Shown here in pieces: positions 19,753 to 28,861 of a stretch of DNA of 64,000 nt; the stretch's first letter is position 1; each line of letters opens with the position of its first letter. A program made the position numbers and the translations under genes. This stretch comes from a virus: positions 27,960-91,959 of the IMG/VR virus record IMGVR_UViG_3300034283_001603. One strand, 5' to 3'. The notes under the pieces were generated by a model, which did no database searches, was not told where the DNA came from, and saw only the letters and a list, made by a program, of their open reading frames with translations.

Positions 19753-20678
19753 AATCAATAGTCCAAAGTCTAGGTATAGATATGGTTGGAGAAACATCCA
19801 ACGACTTCCTTGCGTATTGCCCATTCCATTCAAACAGACATACATCAAGCTTTAGCATAAGTAAAACAAAGGGTGCTTATATTTGTTTTAATCCTTCATG
19901 CGGTGAATCTGGAACAATGAGCGATCTAGTAAAAAAGATTTTAAATAAAAATGAGTTTCAATCCTTGAGGTATATTGAATCAAAACAGTCTCAGGCCCTA
20001 GAAAACTTTGATGAATCGCTTAAGGATATTCTAGAAGACAAGCCAGACTTTGTTGAATTTTCAGAAGAAAAATTAAAGAGTTTATATAATGGATTAATTG
20101 TAAATGATAAAGCAAAGGAGTACTTAAAATCACGTGGTATTAATTTGCAATCAATTGACCATTTCTCATTAGGGTATTCTGAAAACATGGACATGATAAC
20201 TGTCCCAGTTCATAGTCCAGATGGAATACCAGTCGGAGTTGTTGGGAGATCTATTTCTGATAAAAGATTTAAGAATAGCAAAGACTTGCCAAGAAGCAAA
20301 ACTATGTTTAATATCCATCGTGCTAAAAAAATTGGAGATAGGGTTATAGTTGTAGAGTCTAGCTTTGATGCGATTCGTGTTCATCAGGCTGGCTTCCCGA
20401 ATGTTGTTGCCACCCTGGGGGGTCACATATCTGGACAAAACCTTAACCTGTTAAATAGATACTTCAATACAGTTATTATTATGACTGATGCAGATAAGGC
20501 GGGAAGAGATTTAGGCTCAACAATTGCATATAAACTAAGTAATAAAAACATCTTGTGGGCATCGCATTCTTATGGTAGAATATATCCAGAGGGTGTAAAA
20601 GATGCAGGTGACATGTCTGATGAAGACATTAAAGCCTGTATAACAAATGCCATATCTAATTTCGAATATAAAAATTAA
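19689..20678 (+). CDS. dnaG: DnaG-type DNA primase
   Basis: The product has 329 residues from the ATG at 19689 (A/G-rich ribosome site); an upstream in-frame ATG at 19638 lies deeper inside the previous gene. The zinc-binding domain is CPFHSNRHTSSF...CFNPSCGESG (residues ~43-80). The TOPRIM core holds VVESSFDAIR (~220), TLGG and the acidic MTDADKAG motif (~260). It makes RNA primers for the phage polymerase. It is shorter than cellular DnaG (about 580-600 residues) because the C-terminal helicase-binding domain is missing. Confidence 0.85.
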   Translation: MAIRGYDTRKVDTSEYSSAHIKSIVQSLGIDMVGETSNDFLAYCPFHSNRHTSSFSISKTKGAYICFNPSCGESGTMSDLVKKILNKNEFQSLRYIESKQSQALENFDESLKDILEDKPDFVEFSEEKLKSLYNGLIVNDKAKEYLKSRGINLQSIDHFSLGYSENMDMITVPVHSPDGIPVGVVGRSISDKRFKNSKDLPRSKTMFNIHRAKKIGDRVIVVESSFDAIRVHQAGFPNVVATLGGHISGQNLNLLNRYFNTVIIMTDADKAGRDLGSTIAYKLSNKNILWASHSYGRIYPEGVKDAGDMSDEDIKACITNAISNFEYKN

Positions 20679-20699
20679 ACAATAATATAAGTGATTACA

Positions 20700-20716
20700 A
20701 ACGGATATATACCGTT
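20700..20716. promoter_or_regulatory. Inverted repeat AACGG-N7-CCGTT upstream of ssDNA-binding protein gene
   Basis: A 5-bp inverted repeat with a 7-base AT spacer lies 20 bases before the ATG at 20737, in the only sizeable gap of the replication operon. It may be an operator or an RNA stem. An AAGGAG ribosome site follows it. Confidence 0.35.
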
Positions 20717-20736
20717 ACATACATAAGGAGAATAAA

Positions 20737-21411
20737 ATGGGAATAGTAAAAGGTTTGTCAGGAATGACAAAGGCAATGGACAAGGTTACGTATACTAGTT
20801 CAGAAGATAGCAAGGCAAAGTGGTTAAAGATTGAAGACGGAGAAGCAGTCAAGATTCGCTTTCTGCAAGAATTAGATCCAGATTCACCACACTATAATGA
20901 AAAAATGGGTTGCGGATTTTTTGCAATTGAGCACACAAACCCTAAAGATTATCGCCGTAAGGCACTAGACACAATGGAAGATGAAGGCCGTGACTGGGCT
21001 CAAGAACAGCACCGTAAAGATCCAAAGGCTGGCTGGGGTGCAAGAAAGCGCCTATATATTAATGTCCTAGTTGATGACGGAAAGACTGAGCCATATGTAG
21101 CAATTCTTTCTCAAGGAGTAAGCGGTAAAACAATTACACCAACACTGATTGAATATGCAAATGAAATGGGAAGCATCACAAATCTAATGTGGCGTGTAAA
21201 GCGTAGTGGTCTTAAGACAGACACAAGCTACACAATTATACCGTTGGCTAAAGATGAAAAGCCATTCGACTTTTCTGCTGTTGAGCTGTTTGATTTAGAA
21301 AAAACAGCAGTGCGTAGCGTTCCATACGCAGAGCAGGAAGCATTCTATACTGGTGAGTCATCTCCAGAAGAACGAGAGTCATCCTCAACAAGTAGCAGCG
21401 TAGACTGGTAA
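20737..21411 (+). CDS. Probable phage ssDNA-binding protein (gp32-like)
   Basis: The product has 224 residues. A central beta-rich domain (YINVLVDDGKTEPYVAILSQGVSG, LMWRVKRSG) is followed by an acidic Ser/Glu-rich tail ending in ESSSTSSSVDW, the architecture of phage ssDNA-binding proteins whose acidic tail recruits partners. It sits between primase and polymerase genes behind its own leader with a strong AAGGAG site. It is distinct from the canonical SSB at 26.4 kb. The family call is moderate. Confidence 0.6.
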   Translation: MGIVKGLSGMTKAMDKVTYTSSEDSKAKWLKIEDGEAVKIRFLQELDPDSPHYNEKMGCGFFAIEHTNPKDYRRKALDTMEDEGRDWAQEQHRKDPKAGWGARKRLYINVLVDDGKTEPYVAILSQGVSGKTITPTLIEYANEMGSITNLMWRVKRSGLKTDTSYTIIPLAKDEKPFDFSAVELFDLEKTAVRSVPYAEQEAFYTGESSPEERESSSTSSSVDW

Positions 21412-21436
21412 GAGAGAGTATAGGCGGAGAATTAAG

Positions 21437-24400
21437 TTGAACTTTACACATTTGCATGTGCATTCTTTCTATTCATTAATGGATGGGCTTAATTCTCCTG
21501 CCGAACTTGTAAAGGCTGCGAAAGAAGCTGGTCAGACTTCTCTGGCTATTACTGACCACGGAACATTATCTTCACACCGTGAAATGCAAATTGCATGTAA
21601 AGAGCAAGGAATCAAGCCAATTCTTGGAGTGGAAGCATACATTTCTCCAACAGATAGATTTGATAGGTCTTCAAAGACAGATAAATCAATTCAGGCCTAT
21701 AACCATATTATTCTTTTAGCTAAGAATAAAAAGGGTCTAGAGAATATCAACACCCTTCAGGAGCTTGCATGGACAGAAGGCTTTTATCATAAGCCACGTA
21801 TTGATAGAGAGGTATTGAAAGAGTATGCAGAAGGTATTATTGTATTGTCTGGATGCCTTAACGGGCTTATTAGTAAGGCTATTGAACGCCAGGAATTCTC
21901 AGAAGCAAAACTTGTACTTCAAGACTTTAAGAAAACTTTTGGTGAAGACTTTTACGTTGAGGTCCAATCTCATAACCCGACAGAAATCAACTCAAAGCTT
22001 TTGGAGCTGGCTGATCAACTCAAGATAAAAGCGGTGGCAACAGGAGATGCTCACTTTGCTAAAGAAGAAGATAGAGTATTAGAAGAAGCAATGCTTATTC
22101 TATCAACATCTCCTAAGTCAGATAAAGATGCAGACTTTGAAATGTCCAGACAAATGCCAGACATGATTGATAGATTTAATTACTTATATCCAGACCGTAG
22201 AATATCATTTCAAGACTATAATCTATTTATTCAGAGTAGGTCTGAAATTGAGGCGGACTTTAATAAGGCAGGAATTACTCGTACAGATATATATGATAAT
22301 ACAATGGAGATTGCTGATAAAATTGGCGAGTATGACTTCCATGAGGGGCTAGATCTGCTACCTATCCCAAAGACCAATGCTGACAAGAAACTGTCTGATA
22401 TGGCCTTAGAAGGCCTTAAAAGACTATCCCTAGACAAAGATCAGGTCTACCTGGATAGAATTGCAGAAGAATTATCTATAATTAAAGATAAGGCATTTGC
22501 TTCATATTTCCTAGTTGTAGCAGATATGATTACATGGGCTAAGTCAAATAATATTATGGTTGGCCCAGGACGTGGCTCTGCAGCTGGATCATTAGTTTGC
22601 TATGCCCTTGGAATTACAGATGTGGATCCAATTAAATATGATCTTCTATTCTTCCGATTTATTAACCCAGAGCGCAATGACTTCCCAGATATAGATACAG
22701 ACTTTGAAGACCGACGTCGCAAAGAGGTAAAGGATTATCTAAAGAAAAAGTTTAAGCACGTTGCTTCTATTTCTACATATACTTATTTTAAAGATAAGGG
22801 TGTAATTAGAGATGCTGCTCGTGTATTCATGGTTCCACTTTCAGATGTTAATCGTGCAATGAAATCGATTGATACATTTGAAGACTTTATGGATTCGCCA
22901 AATACAAAAGAGTTTAGAGCAAAGTATCCAGAAGTAACTTGGCTTGCAGAAAGACTTCGTGGAAAGATTCGAAGTGTTGGAGTCCATGCTGCAGGTGTTG
23001 TAGTTGCAAAAGATGATTTAAGAAAGTACGCACCAATAGAGTCCAGAGCTGATGCAAATGATGAAGTCTCTGGAAGAATTCCAGTCGTGGCATACGATAT
23101 GGATACGGTTGCAGATATAGGTCTTATTAAGCTAGATGCCCTAGGTCTTAAGACTTTATCTGTGATCTCTGATACTTTAAAATCAATTAAGAGTAGATAT
23201 GACAAAGACATTAATCTTTATGACATTGCTTTAGATGATGAGAATGTTTATAAGATTTTTAACGATGGATACACAAAGGGAATATTCCAGGCAGAAGCAA
23301 CACCATATACAAACTTACTTATAAAAATGCGTGTCGATAAATTTGAAGACTTAGCTGCATCAAATGCTTTGGTTAGACCAGGAGCTATGAATACAGTTGG
23401 AGCCTCTTACATCAAGCGTAAGCACGGTAATGAAGCAGTTAATTATATCCATCCAATTATGAAACCTTTTACAGAAAATACATACGGGGTGATTATATAT
23501 CAAGAGCAGGTTATGCAAGCATGCGTACACCTAGGAGGAATGACTTGGTCAGAGGCTGACAAGGTTAGAAAGGTTATTGGTAAAAAGCAAGATGCAAAAG
23601 AACTCAGTCCATTCAAAGATAAATTTATTCAGGGCGCTAAAAAGCATATCAGCGCAGAAGAAGCAGACAATCTCTGGAAAACATTCGAAGCTCACGCTGG
23701 ATACTCATTCAATCGTAGTCACGCTGTCGCTTATTCTATGCTTTCTTATTATACCGCTTGGCTTAAGTGCTATTATCCTTTGGAATTTTTATTCTCGATC
23801 CTTAAAAATGAAGGGGACAAAGACGCCAGAACAGGCTATTTGATTGAGGCTAAGAGGCTTGGGATTAAAGTTAAGCTGCCACATGTAAATGAATCAGATG
23901 TAAATTTTTCACTACAAAAAGATTCAATTAGATTTGGTTTAGCTGAAGTTAAATTTATTTCAGACAGCATTGCAAATAAAATTATTGAAAAGAGACCTTA
24001 TGAAAACTATAAAGATTTTGTTGACAAAGCATCCAAAAAGGGTAGCGGCATTAACTCTAGGGCCGTTAATTCTCTTAATGCTATTGGGGGCGCTGCTTTT
24101 GATGATAACCCTAGAAGCGGTAAAGAAGCAGAGTCTTATTACGAGTTTTTAGGAATACCTTCCTTTAACCTCTCCAACTTAGAGCCAAGAGTAAAGGCAC
24201 AAGCTAGACCTATTGATGAGTTTGAAGAGCTAGGATCTTTTGTTATGTTTGGGATGGCTAAAAGTATAAAGCGTGGGAATGGCTGGTCACGAATAGAGTT
24301 AGTCGATGAAAGTGGATCTGTTGGACTGTTTGATATCGAGCAGACAAAAATAGAAACAAACAAAATGTATTTTGTTTTAGTTGGAGACAATCGAATATCT

Positions 24401-24706
24401 AGATATATAGATGTAGATTCTATTACCAAAGATTCAGATGATCCATTTGTAAAGTATTTATATGCAAAGTCTTACCCCATTGACGAAAATCAAAGGTTTG
24501 TGATAAGCTATACTCCATATAAAACAAAAGCTGGCAAAACCATGGCTCACCTTGTAATGTCAGATAAAGATAAGAATCTAAATAGAGCAATTGTATTTTC
24601 AAGCATGTATCCAATTTCTTTGGCAAAAATGCGAGAAGGAATGATATGCGAGCCAGTTCTAAAAACTTTAGAAGATGGAACACTTATGGTTAAGGAAGTA
24701 AAATGA
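21437..24706 (+). CDS. dnaE: DNA polymerase III alpha subunit (DnaE type)
   Basis: The product has 1089 residues starting at TTG (21437) with GGAG upstream. The N-terminal PHP domain begins FTHLHVHSFYS and continues with AITDHGTL. The C-family polymerase core has GPGRGSAAGSL (~375) and the catalytic PDIDTDF (~416), then a helix-hairpin-helix region and an OB-like C-terminal segment (IELVDESGSVGLFD). It is close to bacterial DnaE in length (~1160) and replicates the phage genome. DnaE-type phage polymerases are rarer than family A or B enzymes. Confidence 0.93.
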   Translation: MNFTHLHVHSFYSLMDGLNSPAELVKAAKEAGQTSLAITDHGTLSSHREMQIACKEQGIKPILGVEAYISPTDRFDRSSKTDKSIQAYNHIILLAKNKKGLENINTLQELAWTEGFYHKPRIDREVLKEYAEGIIVLSGCLNGLISKAIERQEFSEAKLVLQDFKKTFGEDFYVEVQSHNPTEINSKLLELADQLKIKAVATGDAHFAKEEDRVLEEAMLILSTSPKSDKDADFEMSRQMPDMIDRFNYLYPDRRISFQDYNLFIQSRSEIEADFNKAGITRTDIYDNTMEIADKIGEYDFHEGLDLLPIPKTNADKKLSDMALEGLKRLSLDKDQVYLDRIAEELSIIKDKAFASYFLVVADMITWAKSNNIMVGPGRGSAAGSLVCYALGITDVDPIKYDLLFFRFINPERNDFPDIDTDFEDRRRKEVKDYLKKKFKHVASISTYTYFKDKGVIRDAARVFMVPLSDVNRAMKSIDTFEDFMDSPNTKEFRAKYPEVTWLAERLRGKIRSVGVHAAGVVVAKDDLRKYAPIESRADANDEVSGRIPVVAYDMDTVADIGLIKLDALGLKTLSVISDTLKSIKSRYDKDINLYDIALDDENVYKIFNDGYTKGIFQAEATPYTNLLIKMRVDKFEDLAASNALVRPGAMNTVGASYIKRKHGNEAVNYIHPIMKPFTENTYGVIIYQEQVMQACVHLGGMTWSEADKVRKVIGKKQDAKELSPFKDKFIQGAKKHISAEEADNLWKTFEAHAGYSFNRSHAVAYSMLSYYTAWLKCYYPLEFLFSILKNEGDKDARTGYLIEAKRLGIKVKLPHVNESDVNFSLQKDSIRFGLAEVKFISDSIANKIIEKRPYENYKDFVDKASKKGSGINSRAVNSLNAIGGAAFDDNPRSGKEAESYYEFLGIPSFNLSNLEPRVKAQARPIDEFEELGSFVMFGMAKSIKRGNGWSRIELVDESGSVGLFDIEQTKIETNKMYFVLVGDNRISRYIDVDSITKDSDDPFVKYLYAKSYPIDENQRFVISYTPYKTKAGKTMAHLVMSDKDKNLNRAIVFSSMYPISLAKMREGMICEPVLKTLEDGTLMVKEVK

Positions 24707-24927
24707 CATATAATGCAGAAGATGTATTTAAAACAATGAACGCCTCTAGGGTTTTAGTGGCTATATTAAGTAAAATAGGTTCTGTTGAAATATCAACGGA
24801 AGACTTTATGAAGACAACCAATGATGATATGCAACTTTCAGTTACATATAATGATGAAGGCTTGTCATTTGAATTTAAGCTAGAGCCACTAGGATTTAAA
24901 TCTGACTACGAATTGGCTAACGAATAA
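24703..24927 (+). CDS. Unknown small protein in replication operon
   Basis: The product has 74 residues and overlaps the polymerase stop by four bases. A helical N-terminus (RVLVAILSKIGSVEIS) is followed by a beta hairpin (QLSVTYNDEGLSFEFKL). Small proteins like this are found in actinophage replication modules, but no function is known to me. Confidence 0.55.
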   Translation: MTYNAEDVFKTMNASRVLVAILSKIGSVEISTEDFMKTTNDDMQLSVTYNDEGLSFEFKLEPLGFKSDYELANE

Positions 24928-24931
24928 ATAA

Positions 24932-25936
24932 ATGGAAATGAACCTAAATGATATTTTAGCAAAGCTTGACCCTAAGACTAGAGCAAGGGTACAGTCTGCA
25001 GTTGATATTCAAGTAGACAAGCAGCCAACACCAAGCATAGGATTAACCTTTGCTTTAAATGGCGGCTTTGCCTATGGTCGACAGATATTAGTTTGGGGAA
25101 ACAAGTCAGCAGGAAAATCTTCGTTCTGTCTACAAATGATTGCACTTGCACAAAAAGAAGGAAAGACTTGTGCTTGGATTGATGCAGAGCATTCTTATGA
25201 TCCAGAATGGGCAGAGAAACTGGGAGTTGACTCAAAAGAATTGATATACTCACCAGCTAAAACTGTTAATGACATGGTGGATGTTGCAACAAAACTTATG
25301 GAGGCTGGTGTAGATCTAATTGTAGTTGATTCAATCTCAGCACTTCTTCCAGCCATATACTTTGAAAAAGATGGAAATGAAATGAAGGATTTGCAAGACA
25401 CAAAGCAAATTGGCGCAGAAGCTAAGGACATGACCCACGCAGTCAAAATGTTAAATTATGCAAACAAAAATACGCTACTCGTTCTTATATCGCAGCAAAG
25501 AAATCAGTTTGGATCTATGCATGCCAGCCACATCCCAACAGGAGGAATGGCTGTTAAGTTCTTCTCCTCTACCGTTATCAAGCTCTGGTCTTCAGAGGCT
25601 GAGGCTAATGCTATTAAAGCAGGTGTTAAGGTTGGCGACAAGATTATTGAACAAAGAGTTGGAAGGCCCGTTAACTGGATTGTTGATTATAACAAACTCG
25701 GTCCCCCTAACCTCTCTGGCCAATACGACTTCTACTATCAAGGAGAGTCACTTGGCATAGATCTTGTTGGAGAAACCCTTGACGTTGCAGAAATGTGCGG
25801 GATAATAGAAAAAGGTGGAGCATGGTATACAGTAAATGGAGAACGTTTTCAAGGACGTGCAAAGGCTGTGGCATATTTAAAGGAAAATCCAGATGTTGTA
25901 GACAAATTAATAGGAGAAATAAATGCCAAATCTTAA
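24932..25936 (+). CDS. recA: RecA/UvsX-type recombinase
   Basis: The product has 334 residues. Walker A is GNKSAGKSS (~residue 55), followed by AWIDAEHSYDPEWAEKLGVD, the Walker B-like LIVVDSISALLP and ISQQRNQFGSMHA with a loop-2-like segment. It catalyses strand exchange for recombination-dependent replication and repair. An ATG at 24938 is an alternative start. It overlaps the next gene by 14 bases. Confidence 0.9.
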   Translation: MEMNLNDILAKLDPKTRARVQSAVDIQVDKQPTPSIGLTFALNGGFAYGRQILVWGNKSAGKSSFCLQMIALAQKEGKTCAWIDAEHSYDPEWAEKLGVDSKELIYSPAKTVNDMVDVATKLMEAGVDLIVVDSISALLPAIYFEKDGNEMKDLQDTKQIGAEAKDMTHAVKMLNYANKNTLLVLISQQRNQFGSMHASHIPTGGMAVKFFSSTVIKLWSSEAEANAIKAGVKVGDKIIEQRVGRPVNWIVDYNKLGPPNLSGQYDFYYQGESLGIDLVGETLDVAEMCGIIEKGGAWYTVNGERFQGRAKAVAYLKENPDVVDKLIGEINAKS

Positions 25937-26114
25937 TGAATTTTTTGCTTCTCAACCTAAAGATGTTCAAGATCAAAGGATTGAGAAAATAGAGCAAGAA
26001 AGACCGTGTAGCAAATGTGAGTTGTCTGCTCCATTTTATAATTTTAATCAAGCTACATTAGAAATGTATTGGACATGCTCTAATGGACATGAAACAAAGC
26101 ATAAGCTTAATTAA
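25923..26114 (+). CDS. Small zinc-binding protein, unknown
   Basis: The product has 63 residues. CSKC (~30) and C...H (TCSNGHETKH) suggest one zinc site. It overlaps recA by 14 bases and shares TAATG with the next gene. Function is unknown. Confidence 0.5.
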   Translation: MPNLNEFFASQPKDVQDQRIEKIEQERPCSKCELSAPFYNFNQATLEMYWTCSNGHETKHKLN

Positions 26115-26422
26115 TGTCGGAGAGAGCAGAAGTAAAACGAGATGGCGCCAAGGCACAAAAAAATAGTGGTCGCGGTGAATATCAAAAAGGTGATGCTAAA
26201 TGGAAAAATTTTGTAGTAGACTACAAAGAGGCCAAAGCATCATTTACTTTAAACAAAGATGTATGGGCTAAAATCTGTACAGATACTTTTAAGGTAAGCA
26301 GGGACATGCATCCTGCTCTTAAAATTATTATAGGAGGGGATTCCAAGGTCCGTCTTGGAATCATAGAGTGGTCAGTCTTAGAAGAACTGATTACATTTTG
26401 GGAGGAAAATAAAAATGGCTAA
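26114..26422 (+). CDS. Putative PD-(D/E)XK-like nuclease
   Basis: The product has 102 residues. The run RDGAKAQKNSGRGEYQKGDAKW followed by VVDYKEAK is reminiscent of small restriction-endonuclease-fold nucleases and Holliday-junction resolvases, in which SGRG, a GD motif and a (D/E)xK site occur in this order. Here the acidic residues would be D in KGDA and D/E in VDYKEAK. It lies beside recA, SSB and RuvC-like genes. The family call is tentative. Confidence 0.45.
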   Translation: MSERAEVKRDGAKAQKNSGRGEYQKGDAKWKNFVVDYKEAKASFTLNKDVWAKICTDTFKVSRDMHPALKIIIGGDSKVRLGIIEWSVLEELITFWEENKNG

Positions 26423-26807
26423 TCCAATTATTACAATCGTAGGCAGAGTTGGCAGCGAACCAGAAACTGTAGGATCTAATGGTCTTCGTTTTAGAGTTGC
26501 AACAAATGATCGTGTTAAGAATGATACTACTGGTGAGTGGGAAGATAAGAACACCTCTTGGTGGACAGTAAAGGCTTGGCGCACACTTGCAGAGCAATCA
26601 AAGTCTGTAATTAAAAAGGGCATGGAAGTTATTATTGTAGGAAAGATTTATGAAGAAAGCTGGACAGATAAAGAAGGAACAAAGCGAACCTCATATGAGA
26701 TCAATGCTGATTCTATTTCTGTAACAGCATACACACTATCTAAAGATAAGGCTCCAAGCAGCAACGATTTCCCTTCATATAAAACATATGCTGAGGTTCC
26801 ATTCTAG
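26415..26807 (+). CDS. ssb: Single-stranded DNA-binding protein
   Basis: The product has 130 residues with the canonical SSB OB-fold: TIVGRVGSEPE, FRVATNDR, TSWWTVKAWR, KGMEVIIVGKI, then YEINADSISV. It ends in a short variable tail without the classic DDDIPF but with a final AEVPF. It binds ssDNA at forks. It is a second candidate ssDNA-binding protein in this genome besides the one at 20.7 kb. Confidence 0.88.
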   Translation: MANPIITIVGRVGSEPETVGSNGLRFRVATNDRVKNDTTGEWEDKNTSWWTVKAWRTLAEQSKSVIKKGMEVIIVGKIYEESWTDKEGTKRTSYEINADSISVTAYTLSKDKAPSSNDFPSYKTYAEVPF

Positions 26808-26911
26808 TGATATACTTTGTATATGGCACCCTGCTTGGCTTTGTTGTTGGGTATGGGGTAGGTTTACTAATGGATAAATGGGATAAAAAGATTAAAAATG
26901 ACAGAGGATAA
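26807..26911 (+). CDS. 34-residue single-span membrane protein
   Basis: GTG at 26807 overlaps the ssb stop (TAGTG) and the product ends 14 bases into the next gene. Residues 2-22 (IYFVYGTLLGFVVGYGVGLL) form one transmembrane span, followed by a short basic tail. Tight coupling on both sides supports it. Function is unknown. Confidence 0.45.
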   Translation: MIYFVYGTLLGFVVGYGVGLLMDKWDKKIKNDRG

Positions 26912-27236
26912 AAACACATTAGAGTTGATTAACTCTATAACCGAGTTCAATGATCTGCATGAGTACATGAATGATGCTCAGCTAGATAGAGCATTGGCTG
27001 TTATCGTAAAGCTTTTGTTGAACCCAGATGTTCCTGCGGCTAAAGCCCCACAGCTTATTATTGAGTTGCAGGCAATGTCAACTAAGTTTGCCATGATGGC
27101 TTCTTACTATTCAACAATAGCAAAAGATAAAGCGGGAACCACGAATAACAATAAGAAAAATATATATTATTCAGCAAAGGAGTCCATAGACAAACTTGTA
27201 GATGCACTTAAGTATGTCGTTAGGTATAATTTGTAA
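26898..27236 (+). CDS. Unknown helical protein
   Basis: The product has 112 residues and is predicted all-helical. It is not a family I recognise. It sits between ssb and a Cas4-like nuclease, and its stop overlaps the next ATG (TAATG). It is probably part of the recombination module. Confidence 0.55.
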   Translation: MTEDKNTLELINSITEFNDLHEYMNDAQLDRALAVIVKLLLNPDVPAAKAPQLIIELQAMSTKFAMMASYYSTIAKDKAGTTNNNKKNIYYSAKESIDKLVDALKYVVRYNL

Positions 27237-28024
27237 TGGGTAGAAACATAGTTAAAAATTTAAAGTTTAAGAAGCACACTGGTAAGTTCTTTGACCCAGA
27301 GCTTTTTGCATCAATGCTTGACGAGTCATATAAAAATACTAAAAGGGCAGATGGAGAAATGACTAAGAAGTCTTTTAGCCCAAGCTCTTTAGGTTATGGT
27401 CATGGAACATGCCCTAGGTATTGGTATATGGCTTTTTCGGGTGCTGTATTTATTGACAATAATGATGCAGTTGCAGTTGCAAACATGGCTCAGGGAACTC
27501 AAGCTCATGAAAGACTTCAAAACTTAATTAAAACTATGCCGCAATGGATTGCAGAAGAAGAAGAAATCGTTAACGAATATCCACCAATCCGTGGGTTCAT
27601 TGATCTAATAATGGAATATGACAATGAAACAGTAATTGGTGAAATAAAGACTGCAAAGCAAGAGGTGTGGGATACAAGGCAGGCAGAGATGAGCCCATCG
27701 CCAAATCACTTACTTCAGCTGTTAACTTACATGAAGCTTAAGAATGCTAAAGAAGGATTTTTTCTGTATGAGAATAAAAATACTCAAGAGATACTGATAA
27801 TTCCAGTATCAATGAACGAAAGAAACACAAAGATTATTGAAGACACATTCCTTTGGATGAGAGAGGTTTGGGATAATTTTAAAGATGGCGACCTTCCTAT
27901 GAAGCCAGAAGGTGCAACAAAAACTAAAATGCCATGCACTTATTGTCCAATTAAAAAGGAATGCTATTCAAAGGATACACCTACTGGAACAGTTCAGATA
28001 GAAAGATTTAAGGTGCCTTTATAA
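27236..28024 (+). CDS. Cas4/RecB-like PD-(D/E)XK exonuclease
   Basis: The product has 262 residues. An early Cys (GTCPRYWYM, ~residue 58) plus a C-terminal triad (CTYCPIKKEC, ~235-245) would ligate an Fe-S cluster as in Cas4/AddB nucleases. The nuclease core has GFIDLIMEY and GEIKTAK (the D...ExK motif). Phage Cas4-like proteins process DNA ends in recombination; no CRISPR genes are nearby. Adjacent RuvC-like, RecA and SSB genes support a recombination role. Confidence 0.8.
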   Translation: MGRNIVKNLKFKKHTGKFFDPELFASMLDESYKNTKRADGEMTKKSFSPSSLGYGHGTCPRYWYMAFSGAVFIDNNDAVAVANMAQGTQAHERLQNLIKTMPQWIAEEEEIVNEYPPIRGFIDLIMEYDNETVIGEIKTAKQEVWDTRQAEMSPSPNHLLQLLTYMKLKNAKEGFFLYENKNTQEILIIPVSMNERNTKIIEDTFLWMREVWDNFKDGDLPMKPEGATKTKMPCTYCPIKKECYSKDTPTGTVQIERFKVPL

Positions 28025-28317
28025 TGATATGCGCTAATTCAGATTGCCCAAATGGTAAAGAGTTTACTCCAAAGACTCATAACCAAAAATATTGTGGTGA
28101 TGATTGCTGCAGAGTTGCAACAAATAAAAAAATCATGGAAAAATACTATGAGAAAAAAGCAATTAGATCTGGCCAAAAAAGATACTGCAAGTCATGCAAA
28201 GCATCTTTAAGTAGATATAATACTTTAGATATATGCTCTAAGTGTGAAAAAGATAATTCTAAATCTGATAGAAACAAAATATTGAGGATGATAAATGACG
28301 CTAGCGAAGCTATCTAG
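28024..28317 (+). CDS. Double zinc-finger protein, unknown
   Basis: The product has 97 residues with two Cys-rich clusters: an N-terminal one (C...C...CGDDCC, residues 3-35) and a second (CKSCKA...CSKCEK, ~58-80). The first resembles zinc fingers that recognise modified ends of cellular proteins, but this is only a pattern match. It overlaps the RuvC-like gene by 23 bases. Confidence 0.55.
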   Translation: MICANSDCPNGKEFTPKTHNQKYCGDDCCRVATNKKIMEKYYEKKAIRSGQKRYCKSCKASLSRYNTLDICSKCEKDNSKSDRNKILRMINDASEAI

Positions 28318-28861
28318 GACTAAGGCAAGCAGGGTTCTCGGAATAGACGCATCAACATCTTCTGTCGCCTTTTGTCTTATTGAAGGAGATAAGCCAGTCA
28401 AGTGGGGAAAGATTAACTTAGTAGGCAATGATATATATGAAAAAATATATAATGCTAAAACTAGAGTAGCAATGATGCTAGATGAACTAAAAAGTGATTA
28501 TATTGCAATTGAAGGTGCGATACTTGTCAGATCACCTGATGCTGTGATAAAATTATCTTATGTTTATGGAGTTGTCATTGCTGAACTAATGTCTACTGGA
28601 GCTTCTGTTATAACCATATCACCAAGTTCCTGGCAAGCCTTTATTGGAAATAAGAATCCAACCAAGGAAGAGAAGGCATCTATAAGGTTGCTAAATCCAG
28701 GATATGCAGATTCATGGTATAAAAATCAATTAAGAAATATGAGAAAGCAAAGAACGGCAGATTACTTTAATAAAAAGCATGGATTAGATATAAAAGATTT
28801 TGATGTGGCTGATGCATTTGGCATAGCTTACTACGCTAGAGAGGTCCTAACAAACAAATGA
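28295..28861 (+). CDS. RuvC-like Holliday junction resolvase
   Basis: The product has 188 residues with an RNase-H-fold resolvase motif series: GIDAST (D18), AIEGA (~72) and DVADAFGIAYYA near residue 170. These supply the acidic metal-binding residues of RuvC-type resolvases. It likely resolves branched recombination and replication intermediates before packaging. Confidence 0.78.
   Translation: MTLAKLSRTKASRVLGIDASTSSVAFCLIEGDKPVKWGKINLVGNDIYEKIYNAKTRVAMMLDELKSDYIAIEGAILVRSPDAVIKLSYVYGVVIAELMSTGASVITISPSSWQAFIGNKNPTKEEKASIRLLNPGYADSWYKNQLRNMRKQRTADYFNKKHGLDIKDFDVADAFGIAYYAREVLTNK

Noticed and set aside
26811-26825. Leaderless start at 26823 after TATACT
   Set aside because: The frame from that ATG stops after 12 codons; the overlapping GTG-started membrane peptide at 26807 is the better reading.
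27236-28024. CRISPR adaptation gene cas4
   Set aside because: No cas1, cas2 or repeat array is near; phage Cas4-like nucleases commonly act in recombination.
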